Part shown: positions 28,380-38,582 of the stretch, piece by piece
Layout of the letters: every line of letters begins with the position of its first letter
Position numbering within the stretch: the stretch's first letter is position 1
Assembly: GCF_016808335.1 (NCBI RefSeq)
Contig: NC_053144.1
Span: forward strand, 17,158,403-17,222,402
Source of the DNA: Panicum virgatum
Lineage: Eukaryota; Streptophyta; Magnoliopsida; Poales; Poaceae
DNA length: 64,000 nucleotides
Reading direction: 5' to 3'
Position numbers and translations under genes: made by a program
Notes under the pieces: generated by a model
Told to the model about the DNA's origin: nothing
The model's input: only the letters and a program-made list of their open reading frames with translations
Database searches by the model: none

Positions 28380-30524
28380 GGGAACTCAACTGCAGAATCA
28401 ATTGGAACCATTCATTCCCTCTTGTGTCCCCGTCCCTTAAAAAAAATCCTCGGACGAAATGGTTATACGGGAGCAAAGAAAGAAGCCCTCACCTCCGGGG
28501 GGTCGATCTCGATCCCTTCCGCGCCGGCCGGTCCCCAAGCTCTCCTCGATGCACGGGCGGCAGGCGGAAGGCGCCCGACTGGCGAGGAGCTAGCTGTTAT
28601 AGGGAAGGGGCGGCTGCGGGATTGGATGGGAGGGAGACGGTGGCGACGGAGAAGCGGTGACGTCGCTGATCCTGTAGCAGTCGGCGGCGCATCAGCGCGT
28701 GCGTCAATCCTCGGACGATGCTGCCCCCACGTGACGTGTCTCTCCTCCGTCCAAGAAGACCTTCCTCCCCAGCGGCCCAGTTTGGCCCACGCCATAGGCT
28801 GTTATGTTAAGCTGACGTTATTTCGGACGCAAATAAAAAATCGGCCCGGGTCTCTTCGGAGACATCCGATAAAAATCGGCCCGGCCATTTCAACTTTTTG
28901 GGTCTTTCTGGATACTCCCTCCGTTTACGAATTATGATCTTATTTTAAATTATGATCTTATTTTAAAATTGAAGTGTCTCCCTGCCGGAGGTCTCCACAG
29001 GGGTGCCGCTATTGTACCACACCGAGTACGGGATTGAAGTTTACTCTTTTTTTAATTGCTTTTCGAAGGTCCATGTAAGTATCTCAACATGTCATTAGAT
29101 CAGCCGAACAGAGTGATTATATAACGGAGTGTCTTCTTAGCAACACATATAAATAGGGATTAAGGGGTGCTTTAAGGCAAATCAGCTATTCAAAAGAAAG
29201 TGTGCTTCAAATATCGTCTATAAGACAACTCTAGGGGTGCCTGCACTCAACTACATCTCCCCTACAATCTCTGCAAGAGTTGTAGTGAAGCTGTGTGTGC
29301 GAAGCAAATGTGTGCAGATGTAATTCAATTGCAACTAAATTTCTAAGCATGCAAGAAGAAGCCAAGATGTCACTTTGTTAAAACAACATTTAAAGTTTTT
29401 TTATTAGGCATGATGAAAAAAATTAGCTCTGTTTATCAAACTGCAACATATCATTATCTGAATATAGGAAATAAATAAAACATATAGAATTATATGAGTC
29501 AACAACATTTAGGCAACTGGATCAAACAAACATATTCACAACTAGCTAAGCATGATAATCACACTAGCTAAACATACGGAGAATAAGGAAAATGTGAAAA
29601 ATGATTATTTGCACACCTTTATCTCCAGATTTTTATGCATTAATTTATCTATTAATATGCACAATATTTTATGATCTATATATACATGATTTTTTTTATA
29701 GCAGCTGAATTTCAAATTAGCGATTGAATTATCTCCAAATTGTATAAAAAGTCATGCAGGTAACTTGAAATTTGGAATTTTACGTGTGGATCATGATCTG
29801 CATGTCATGATCCACAAGCTGCAGGAGAAGAAAAACAAAGCTGTCCTCGAGGAGAAGATTCACAAGCTGCAGAAGAAAAACAAGAGTTTGGTCAAGGAGA
29901 AGAAAGGTAATCACTCTCCCCTTGAATTTGAAATTTCTTTGAGAAAATCGTATAATTTTACGTTGCATCATATCATTTGAATTCTTTTGGATACTTGCAA
30001 CTATGATTTCTGAAGGGTTTTCACGTTTTCATCGAGAATGTGCTTTGCACAGAATATTTTCCCTTCCAAGAGAAGAGTAATTTTGCTTAATACCGTATGC
30101 AACTGGAATGATCTCGTTATAAGACCACAATGCTTCCTTTTTTTTTAAAAAAAAGACCACGATGCAATGCTGCCTGTGAGGCAGTGACCATGTTGACTGT
30201 TGTGCAATTCAGGTTGACCTTACCAGTCCAAGAAAACCCTTTTTTTTTTGCGGGTACAAGAAAACCTTTCTGATCAGCAGTTGTTGTGCATAAGATCTGA
30301 TCAGGTTGGATTGTTGGAATTCAGACAGGGAGGGGAGCGCTAGAGAGAGGAGGCAGCTGGGAAGCTGTGAGCTCTGCTCCGCCATCCGCTCGTCGTCCAC
30401 ACCACACAGCCTCACTCTGTCACTCACTGTCAACCCCACAGCCAGCCACACCTCAAACTCCCTCCCTCCCAAGAATGCCAGATTATCCACTGCGGCCTCC
30501 TCTTGCTCCTCCTCCCTTCTCACC
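28380..30524. other. Intergenic between the divergent CAD-like and ARASP-like genes
   Basis: 28380-28800 is the GC-rich promoter side of the CAD-like gene. 28914-28975 is a Stowaway-like end. 29760-29910 (+) can encode a Lys/Glu-rich coiled-coil stretch (VMIHKLQEKKNKAVLEEKI) after a 'tgcag' acceptor, perhaps a stray exon, but no gene can be built around it. T-runs at about 30130 and 30240 lie near the ARASP-like leader. No other gene seen. Confidence 0.45.
28914..28975. mobile_element. Stowaway-like MITE fragment
   Basis: 'ctccctccgtttacgaatta' is the standard Stowaway terminal sequence, followed by two tandem copies of 'attatgatcttattttaa'. The opposite end was not found nearby. Confidence 0.5.
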
Positions 30525-31802
30525 ATGATTCCCACCCATCTCCATCCCTCCCCAACCCCCAAGCCCCGCTGCCCGCCCCCCCTCCACTCCTACTCCCACC
30601 ACCACCTCGCCGTGCACCTCCCGCTCCCGCTCCCGCTCCCCCTCCCCCGACGCCACCGCCACCTCGCCAGGCCCGCTGCGGCCGCGCCGGACCTCCTCGC
30701 CAGCGTCGAGTCCGTGGCGTCCGCGGCCTCCGTCCTCGCCGCCATCGTGCTGGTCCACGAGTCGGGCCACTTCCTCGCCGCGGCGTCGCGCGGCATCCAC
30801 GTCTCCCAGTTCTCCATCGGCTTCGGCCCGGCGCTCGCCCGCTTCCGCCTCGGCCCCGTCGAGTACGCGCTCCGCGCCATCCCGCTCGGCGGCTACGTCG
30901 GCTTCCCCGACGACGACCCGGAGTCCGGCTTCGCGCCCGACGACCCCGACCTCCTCCGCAATCGCCCCGTCCCCGACCGCCTCCTCGTCGTCTCCGCCGG
31001 CGTCGCCGCCAACCTCGCCTTCGCCTTCCTCATCGTCTACGCGCAGGCGCTCACCGTCGGCGTCCCCGTCCAGGCGCAGCTCCCCGGGGTTCTCGTGCCC
31101 GAGGTCCTCCCGGGCTCCGCCGCCGCCCGCGCGGGCCTCCTCCCCGGGGACATCATCCTCGCCGTCCCCGGCGCCGCGCCGGACCCGTCCGTGCCCGTCC
31201 TCGTCGACCTCATCAAGGCCAGCCCCAGCAAGAAGGTGCCCATCACCGTCTCAAGAACCGCGCCCGGGGCGGCCGACAGGCAGTCCGTCGAGCTCACCGT
31301 CGTGCCGGACACAAGCGCCGATGGCACGGGGCGCATCGGCGTGCAGCTCTCGCCCAACTTCCTGGTCACGCGCGTGCGGCCCCAGAACCTGGCCGACGCT
31401 ACCGTCCTCGCCGTGCGCGAGTTCACGCTCCTGACGGGGACGGTGTTCGACGGGCTCAGGCAGACATTGCTCAACTTCTCGCAGTCGGCGGAGAAGGTGT
31501 CCGGCCCTGTGGCCATCATCGCAGTTGGGGCAGAGGTGGCCAGGTCAAGCGCCGACGGCCTTTTTCAGTTTGCAGCAGTGATTAATCTCAACCTTGCGGC
31601 AATAAACTTGTTGCCGTTGCCAGCATTGGACGGTGGGACCTTGGCGTTGATCCTTCTTGAGGCGGCCCGCGGTGGTCGCAAGATTCCCCGTGAAGTTGAG
31701 CAGGGGATCATGTCTTCAGGAATATTGGTGGTGCTGATGATTGGCATCTTCCTCATTGTGCGTGACACTCTCAATCTTGACTTCATCAAGGAGATTTTGT
31801 GA
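30525..31802 (+). CDS. ARASP: Chloroplast site-2 metalloprotease, ARASP/RseP type, 425 aa
   Basis: Intronless. The frame is open further upstream, but the first in-frame ATG is 30525 in a good context (caccATG). The Pro/His/Arg-rich first 50 residues fit a plastid transit peptide. The M50 zinc site HESGH lies in the first transmembrane helix (ASVLAAIVLVHESGHFLAAA). A second helix (VVSAGVAANLAFAFLIVYAQ) is followed by a PDZ domain (VLPGSAAARAGLLPGDIILA), then LPLPALDGG with the third metal ligand and a final hydrophobic helix before FIKEIL. This is the site-2 protease layout that cuts substrates within membranes. The Arabidopsis counterpart is needed for chloroplast development. Intact. Confidence 0.92.
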   Translation: MIPTHLHPSPTPKPRCPPPLHSYSHHHLAVHLPLPLPLPLPRRHRHLARPAAAAPDLLASVESVASAASVLAAIVLVHESGHFLAAASRGIHVSQFSIGFGPALARFRLGPVEYALRAIPLGGYVGFPDDDPESGFAPDDPDLLRNRPVPDRLLVVSAGVAANLAFAFLIVYAQALTVGVPVQAQLPGVLVPEVLPGSAAARAGLLPGDIILAVPGAAPDPSVPVLVDLIKASPSKKVPITVSRTAPGAADRQSVELTVVPDTSADGTGRIGVQLSPNFLVTRVRPQNLADATVLAVREFTLLTGTVFDGLRQTLLNFSQSAEKVSGPVAIIAVGAEVARSSADGLFQFAAVINLNLAAINLLPLPALDGGTLALILLEAARGGRKIPREVEQGIMSSGILVVLMIGIFLIVRDTLNLDFIKEIL

Positions 31803-33418
31803 TACTTGTGATGAAAACCCAATTGATCACAGTTGTAGTGAAATCGCGAGTGTTAAATTTTGGTTGGCATGGAAAAGGTTAGTGGTTGTTATTCTTTTAC
31901 CCTTGGATGCGATGGATTTAGCACTCTAGCTTGCTATACTGATCATAGGTCATTGTATTCCTGCTTATCTGAATGAAGCTTGTGAAGTTACAGTTAATCA
32001 CAGTTCAAGGTAAAAAAGGAATGCTTTATTGCTCATATGTAAATTCGTGCTTGCAAGGCTCAAATAAGTTTTATTAGCTTGGTGTTTTTGAATCAGCTTG
32101 CAATCGTTGTATTGTAATCAGATCATCAGTGCTGTCAGTATGATTTTCATAGATTATATGCTGTAGGGGGTGATAATCATGATATCTAGTCTCCTATCTT
32201 AAAATGCTTTCATTGACAAGGAAGACTGAATCTGGTCATTGGGACAACAATTTTGCTGAAGATAGTTATTAGATTATCAATTTGGCTATGCAGTTGAGGA
32301 CATAGATACAATAAGATGAAATTTCCCGGTATCTAGTATCTTTCTTGAAAGGTGTTTAAGTGGCCCACACTAGTTCAGACTAATGAATTTGTTCGCTAAT
32401 AAAATGTAAGATCATCTAATTATGCACATCTTGTAAGTTGTTTTTTCCCTTGATAGGTGTTTAAGTGGCTCACTCTAGTTCAGTCTATGTCAATATACAA
32501 TATGAAAAATGTACTTTCAATGGGGACTCTGTCCATATGGTTCCTTGGGAAAAATATGATCTGATGCATAATACTGGTCTACTGATTGTAAGTTTTAAAG
32601 TTTCACAGCACGTATTTTAGACATCTATTTGTTCAATTTTTATGAAATTCAAAAGAGGGGTAAAAGCTTTTTCTTATTTCCATTCCATGGATCTAAGTTA
32701 TGATTCATTATCTAGGCTATTGCCTATTGGTATGATTGGAGCGTACCTCTAATAGTCACATAAAACCGAATCAAGAAACACAAAACAGAGAAGCACAAAC
32801 AAGTGTTACTAATATCTTGTATTCTTGGCAAGAAATGCAATAGCATGAGTTGCATTTTATTGGGTACATTTTATGGGTTTAAAATTTCCATTCTTTATTG
32901 AGTTTTGTCTTATTTGAAATGTAGATTTTTTCTTATATTTTTGTTACAGATAAACTGTTTCATATGTTTTTTTATGGGCTGTTTCATATGTTTTAAGTTG
33001 AGGTGCTCCTCTGCAACTAGCACAAGATTATGTTCAAATAACGTTGTCTGTTGTGCTTTGTTTATAAAGTGAGGTCACGCCCAACGTTGGTTTTGTATTA
33101 TACACATTTAACATCATCAGGGTCTGTTCATCATCATGGCATCATCAGTCTGATGAATTTTGAAGTTACCAGATTTCAGATTTAGATCTACCCGGTTCTC
33201 TAAGTAACAGCATTGCTCTATGTTTTGTGCTATTTAATTTTGTAGTAGGGGGTGTTTGGATTCGACGCTTAAAATAAGTCATGCCACATTGAATGTTTTG
33301 AAAGACTAAACATAAGCTAATTATAAATAAAAGATTAAACATAAGCTAATTATAAACGAAAGACTAAATATAAGCTAATTATAAACTAACTGCATAAGTC
33401 TAGGCTTATTCACAAGAT

Positions 33419-33482
33419 GAATCTATTAAGTCTAATTAATCCAACATGAGCTAATTATGGATTAATTAGACTTAATAGATTC
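33419..33482. repeat. Perfect 24-bp inverted repeat with 16-nt loop
   Basis: Left arm 33419-33442 begins 'gaatctattaagtctaatta'; right arm 33459-33482 is its exact reverse complement. Pairing continues outward with one mismatch. It sits in a MITE-like segment ('cgtctcgcga' follows). Confidence 0.9.
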
Positions 33483-35230
33483 GTCTCGCGAAAAAGCTTA
33501 GGATTATGAAATTTGTTTTATTATGAGTCTATATTCAGTATTCCTAATTAGCATCAAAACGAGGATTTGCCGACTCAGTCTTCGAAGATGCTTATAGGGG
33601 TAGGATTTGCGTACGCGTGTTCATAGGGGTGTGAGTGTGTGTTGTGAGTGTCTGAGTTGTGCTGTGTAATCTAAAAAACATATGATGTAACGTAACGGGG
33701 CTTAAAATAAATCCCGCCGTAGAACAGAAGCACCTCTCGTGCAGAAAGCAAGAAAAGATGAGAAATGTGACGATTGTTCACAGTCCACCTCTTGGTCTTT
33801 TTTTTAGGAATGTTTTTTGTTTATATTTCAGAATAAAGTCTTGTCTGGCTCAGCTTGGTACAAAAGTTGAACGAGCCAAGCCATTCTGTTTTTTAGCCCT
33901 ACAAAACACTATATTTGGCTGGTTCCAGCCAGCAGTGTTTTCTCTCTCTCACCAAATCAGCACAAGCCACCAACTACCGGTCAGTCAGCAATATTTTTCT
34001 CTCACAATAAATCAGCATCATCCACCAACCACATCCAGCCGGATCTAAACATAAATGCATATTATACTAAAAAATTATGGGAACCATATATAGCCCGAGG
34101 GACATATTGGATGGGCCGTCGCCAGCCCAATTACGGGAGTGTTTCGGCACATGACATGGTCTGATTATTTTAGCTAAAGTGGAAAGATTTTGCGCATACA
34201 AAAGAAGACAACTGTGATGACATCGCTCACATACATGCAAATTGCGAACTGTCTTTCAAACCCACATTTATAGCAGTAAGGAAGCTATAAATATTAAATA
34301 GAGTAACCAAATTAAATTTGGATTGCATCATTATCTTTCTTAGTACAAAATACTTATAACAAGACCACAGTTGTCTATATTTGCACCATATTTTGAAAAA
34401 AAAAATTTTGATACTAAATAATTAGTTTTGGCTACTCGGAATAAATATTCGAATAACATAAATAAATAATTATTTTTATGAATAAAAGCTTAAACATAAC
34501 GAACAAATAATAATAACAACAAATAAAATATTAAACATCACGAACATTTAATTGTATGACTAAATAATAGAAAATTAATATTACGAACAAATAAATCAAC
34601 ATGGCCAAACAATTTAATCTGCAAAGCGAACAAATAAATTATACACCTCTAACAATCATAATATGAACATAGAACACAATATTATTGTCTACAAAAAAAT
34701 TAATGGATGAATTGAACAATAAAAAGTAACAGAAGAATATAAAAATATAAAAATGATAGGTACATAGAGGAATAGGTAAAAAGAGTGGAATAAGAAATCG
34801 ATGCACGTAGCTCGACAGCAACATAATCGACACATTGGCGATTAGTGGCTTAGCACGAGGGCAGGTCTGATATCGAAGCACTGCCACACACCGTTACATA
34901 ATGAAGTCTAAATACATGTTGATTATTTGTATTTTCTTAATATAGGGACCTCATTTTTTTTATTTCGCACCGGGGCCTCAAAAACTTAGGCAAGCCAATT
35001 GTATTTGTAGCTTAAGCATCCTTGTAAGTTAAGTGGGAAAAGCAGAGGAGGTAGTCTTTAAAAATCCACTATGGAGGTATCTGTTGCAATTATTCTTTAA
35101 AATCCATGTACTTCTGGATCAGATCAACTGCTGCAATATTAATATGGGTGTATCTGTTGCTATACTCTCTCTCAGGCTGCTCTTGCTGGAGGAAGTGGCC
35201 GTTGATGATGGCCACCTGCCGACCTCAACT

Positions 35231-35448
35231 GCCCCGTTCGGCTTGCTGTAAATCGGCAGGCTGGGCTGGTCTGGCTGGAAGCCGTTCGGCAGCTCCAGTC
35301 CAGCCGAACGGCTGGTCTGAATCCACGGCGTCGGCGTTCGACAGCTCCAGTCTATTTTTTATAGCCGGCACAGTAGCTCCCAATAGAAACTGTGCGTCCA
35401 GCCAGCACCCCAACCCAGCCAGCGTTTTTAAGTTCAACCGAACGGGGC
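35231..35448. mobile_element. MITE with GCCCCGTTCGG ends, 218 bp
   Basis: The left end 'gccccgttcggctt' matches the reverse complement of the right end 'aaccgaacggggc' closely. 'caac' flanks both sides (35226-35229 and 35449-35452) with one extra T on the left. It shares its ends with the element at 9414-9707. On the minus strand it splits a short coding-like stretch. Confidence 0.72.
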
Positions 35449-35486
35449 CAACATCAGCAACACTGGATTTAAAATCCTCGGAACAA

Positions 35487-35768
35487 TGAATATCTTTATC
35501 GCCAACCTCAACATCAGCAACCTGCACACGTGAAACCAAATATCTTTATCGCCAACAATGAACTTTGCCGGCACTGTAATCCTGGCCCCATTCCACGTCG
35601 TAGCAAGTCTCCAGTTCCTGCATTATTGACCATACTGTCCATACATGACATCAGATCGAGCTTTTTATTATCTAGTAGCAAGTCTCCGGTTCCTGCATTA
35701 TTGACCATACTGTCCATACATGATACATGACATCAGTTCCTGCATTATTGACTATACTATCCATACAC
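35487..35768. repeat. Local tandem repeats including a 75-bp in-frame unit
   Basis: 'aatatctttatcgccaac' occurs twice near 35487-35555. A longer unit starting 'tagcaagtctcc' occurs at about 35600 and 35675, and part of it ('gttcctgcattattgac') a third time at about 35735. The 75-bp spacing keeps a minus-strand frame open, giving the repeated peptide MDSMVNNAGTGDLL. Confidence 0.8.
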
Positions 35769-36969
35769 TCTGTTCTGCTGGTTGCCAGTAGCTGTGTTTT
35801 TCTCTCACACCAAATCAGCACCAGTCACAGCCAGCAATACTTTTCTCTCACTGCGGCAGTAGCAGTTGTCTAGTTGAGGGGCCCAGTAAACCCGGATTTC
35901 TAATACTTACCTGCGTACTGACTGAGTACTTCATGGGTCACCCAAGAACGAGGGTGATGGCATATTATAGTGTGCTAAAACAAAATGTGTGCTATTTTAT
36001 AGTATACCCCACTGAACATTGCTTAGTTTGGTCTCCAAGCATGTTATCACTGACCAACCGCATGTGGATGGGATTCAATAAATCTTCTGTGTAACCAATC
36101 GACGCGCTTTGATTTCTGTGGTCAACACATAGCAAATCACATCGACCCAAAAGCAATTGTAACCAATTATACGTTCCATTGCATATAAACGGAGAGGTCG
36201 TACTACCTAGACAAATAACAAAGCATTCAACAAGAGATGAATGGTGCACCATATCGTGCAAGCATCGGATCAAAACATTTCAAAAAGGAAAAGTATTGTT
36301 AACAGTTAGTTGAGACGCATGTCATGCCATGGTGCACGGACCAGAACACAATGGTTAAGTTGATTGTGATTGCATAAAAGACAAACAATTCGAAGAGCCG
36401 CCCAAAAAAGAAATACACAACACACATCAATCATTGGAAATAAAATAGTGTCAACTTGTAGAGAACAGAGAGCTGGTGAATCGGCGATGCCTGCAGTCCT
36501 CCTCACAGGCAAAATGCGATGAAAATGCTAAGCTTTAGCGCTACCTCTTCCAAACGGGAGTGCTAACGAGGTGAGCTAACCTTTAGTCAAGACTAAAAAT
36601 TTTTAGCATATACTACATGAGTTCTAATATGTGCTAAAGTTTAAAACTCAAGTTTAGCTCCTCCAAACAGACCAACTTTAGCTCCTCCAAACAGACCATC
36701 AATCATATCATGTATACACTATTTGCAGATATACAGAATTAAATGATCTATTGAAACGTATGTGTGAGAAGAACTGATTTTTTTAGATTAAATGAGGAGA
36801 AGAACTGCATCGTGACATGCTACTACTAAACTGCTATAATAATTTACTTGTGCAAATTGCAAACCATTGACTTCATCGTCGTCTATCCACACATCATCGT
36901 TGATCAACTATAACTGAAACACATTGAAATCACTCTGCAGCGCACTCACAAAGGCAGACCCAAATCGAA

Positions 36970-38580
36970 ATGTCCCTCTCCCTGACCTCATCGCATTACC
37001 TTGTCTTCCTGATCCTCCTACCTCTGCTCCTCCTCCTACCCCTCATCTACCTGCTGTACCAGCGCCATGACCGTCCCTGCAAGAAACTGCAGCCTCGTGG
37101 GGAAGATGACCTCAAGTCCTACCCACTCCTCGGGAGGCTCCCCCACCTGGTCAAGAACCAGCACCGCCTGCTCGAATGGTCGGTCCATGTCGCGAGGCGA
37201 AGCCCGACGCACACCGCAACCTTCAAAGCCGCCGGCCTGCCCGGCGTTGTCATCACCACCAACCACGAGAACCTCGAGCACATAGCCAAGACAAGCTTCG
37301 CCAACTACCCCAAGGGCGACTACTTGCTGTCCACGATCAGGGACCTGCTCGGCCACGGCCTCTTCAACTCCGACGGCGACCAGTGGCTGTGGCAGCGCAA
37401 GGCCGCCAGCTACGAGTTCAGCAAGCGCTCGCTGAGGAAGTTCATCGCCGACACCGTCCGGTCCGAGGTCGTCGGCCGGCTTCTGCCGCTGCTGGAACAG
37501 GCCGCCGCCGGGCGGCGCACGCTGGACATGCAGCGCGTCTTCGAGTGCTTCGCGTTCGACAACATCTGCCACGTGGCCTTCGGCGAGGACCCGGCGTGCC
37601 TCGGCGCCATGGAGGGCACGGCGGCGACGCCGCCGCCGGCTTCCGTGGAGTTCATGCGCGCCTTCGACGACGTTCAGAACGCCATGGTTCTCCGTTTCCG
37701 GCCGCCGGAGAGCATGCTGTGGCGTCTGAAGAGGATGCTCGGCATCGGGTCCGAGAGGCAGGTCCGTCTGGCGCTCGACGTCGTCCGCGGCTACGCCGAC
37801 ACGATCGTCCGGAGGTGCCGGGAGAGAGGGGGGAGCAGCAGGGGCGACTTCCTGGCGCACTTGGTCGCCGCTCGCGGGGATGATCTCAGCCAGGAGAGCC
37901 TCCGGGACGTCGTCACCAACTTCCTCCTCGCCGGGCGCGACACGACGTCCTCCGCGCTGACATGGTTCTTCTGGCTGGTCTCCGGCCGGCCGGACGTCGA
38001 GGACAAGATCGTGCGTGAGGTCCGCGCGCTAAGATCCTCATCCATCCATGGTGGTGGCGGCGGCGGCGGCACGGGCACGGCGACGACGACGGCGACGTTC
38101 AGCTTGGACGAGCTCCGGGAGATGCACTACATCCACGCCGCCATCACCGAGTCGATGCGGCTGTACCCGCCGGTGGGCATGGGGATGCACTGCAGCAAGC
38201 GGGACGACCGCCTGCCGGACGGCACGTTCGTGGGGAAAGGGTGGGTGGTGAACCACTCCATGTACGCCATGGCGCGGCTGGAGAGCTTGTGGGGCGAGGA
38301 CTGCGAGGAGTTCAGGCCGGAGAGGTGGCTCCGGGAAGACGGCACGTTCCAGCCGGAGAGCCCGGCGAAGTACCCGGTGTTCCATGTGGGGCCAAGGATG
38401 TGCCTCGGCAAGGAGATGGCCTACATCCAGATGAAGTCCATCGTGTCCTCCGTCTTCGAGAGGTTCAGCTTCCGGTTCCTTGGCGGTGAGGAGCGCCCCG
38501 GGCTAGACTTGTCCTTCACGCTGCGGATGAAAGGCGGTTTGCCGATGCAAGTGACCAAGCGGCCGGCCGGAACCAGCTGA
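36970..38580 (+). CDS. Cytochrome P450, CYP94-like, 536 aa, single exon
   Basis: An N-terminal membrane anchor (LVFLILLPLLLLLPLIYLLY) is followed by the I-helix oxygen-binding AGRDTTS, the K-helix ESMR, FRPERW, and the heme loop FHVGPRMCLGKE with the Cys ligand. The KNQHRLLEWS region and heme loop resemble CYP94, whose members omega-hydroxylate fatty acids or jasmonoyl-isoleucine at the ER. The exact substrate is unknown. A Gly/Thr-rich insertion follows the I-J region (about residues 357-375). The stop codon TGA (38578-38580) lies inside the 8-bp target duplication of the hAT transposon, so the original 3' UTR now begins 3.7 kb downstream. The coding sequence itself is intact. Confidence 0.94.
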   Translation: MSLSLTSSHYLVFLILLPLLLLLPLIYLLYQRHDRPCKKLQPRGEDDLKSYPLLGRLPHLVKNQHRLLEWSVHVARRSPTHTATFKAAGLPGVVITTNHENLEHIAKTSFANYPKGDYLLSTIRDLLGHGLFNSDGDQWLWQRKAASYEFSKRSLRKFIADTVRSEVVGRLLPLLEQAAAGRRTLDMQRVFECFAFDNICHVAFGEDPACLGAMEGTAATPPPASVEFMRAFDDVQNAMVLRFRPPESMLWRLKRMLGIGSERQVRLALDVVRGYADTIVRRCRERGGSSRGDFLAHLVAARGDDLSQESLRDVVTNFLLAGRDTTSSALTWFFWLVSGRPDVEDKIVREVRALRSSSIHGGGGGGGTGTATTTATFSLDELREMHYIHAAITESMRLYPPVGMGMHCSKRDDRLPDGTFVGKGWVVNHSMYAMARLESLWGEDCEEFRPERWLREDGTFQPESPAKYPVFHVGPRMCLGKEMAYIQMKSIVSSVFERFSFRFLGGEERPGLDLSFTLRMKGGLPMQVTKRPAGTS

Positions 38581-38582
38581 GG

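Larger units (their letters stand above)
31803..36969. other. Long intergenic region with MITE debris
   Basis: 31803-33240 is AT-rich with no gene recognised; its start is the probable 3' UTR of the ARASP-like gene. 33247-33600 resembles a grass MITE, with 'gggtgtttggattcg', three 'cataagctaattataa' copies and a perfect hairpin. 33930-34040 and 35790-35850 share 'tctcaccaaatcagca'-type words. 34300-34900 is AT-rich with nothing recognised. 35030-35780 holds a possible gene fragment, a MITE and tandem repeats. 35880-36969 holds the upstream flank of the P450. Confidence 0.5.

Noticed and set aside
29765..29980. Lys/Glu-rich coiled-coil ORF
   Set aside because: Too short, AT-rich surroundings, no partner exons; kept only as a note in the intergenic entry.
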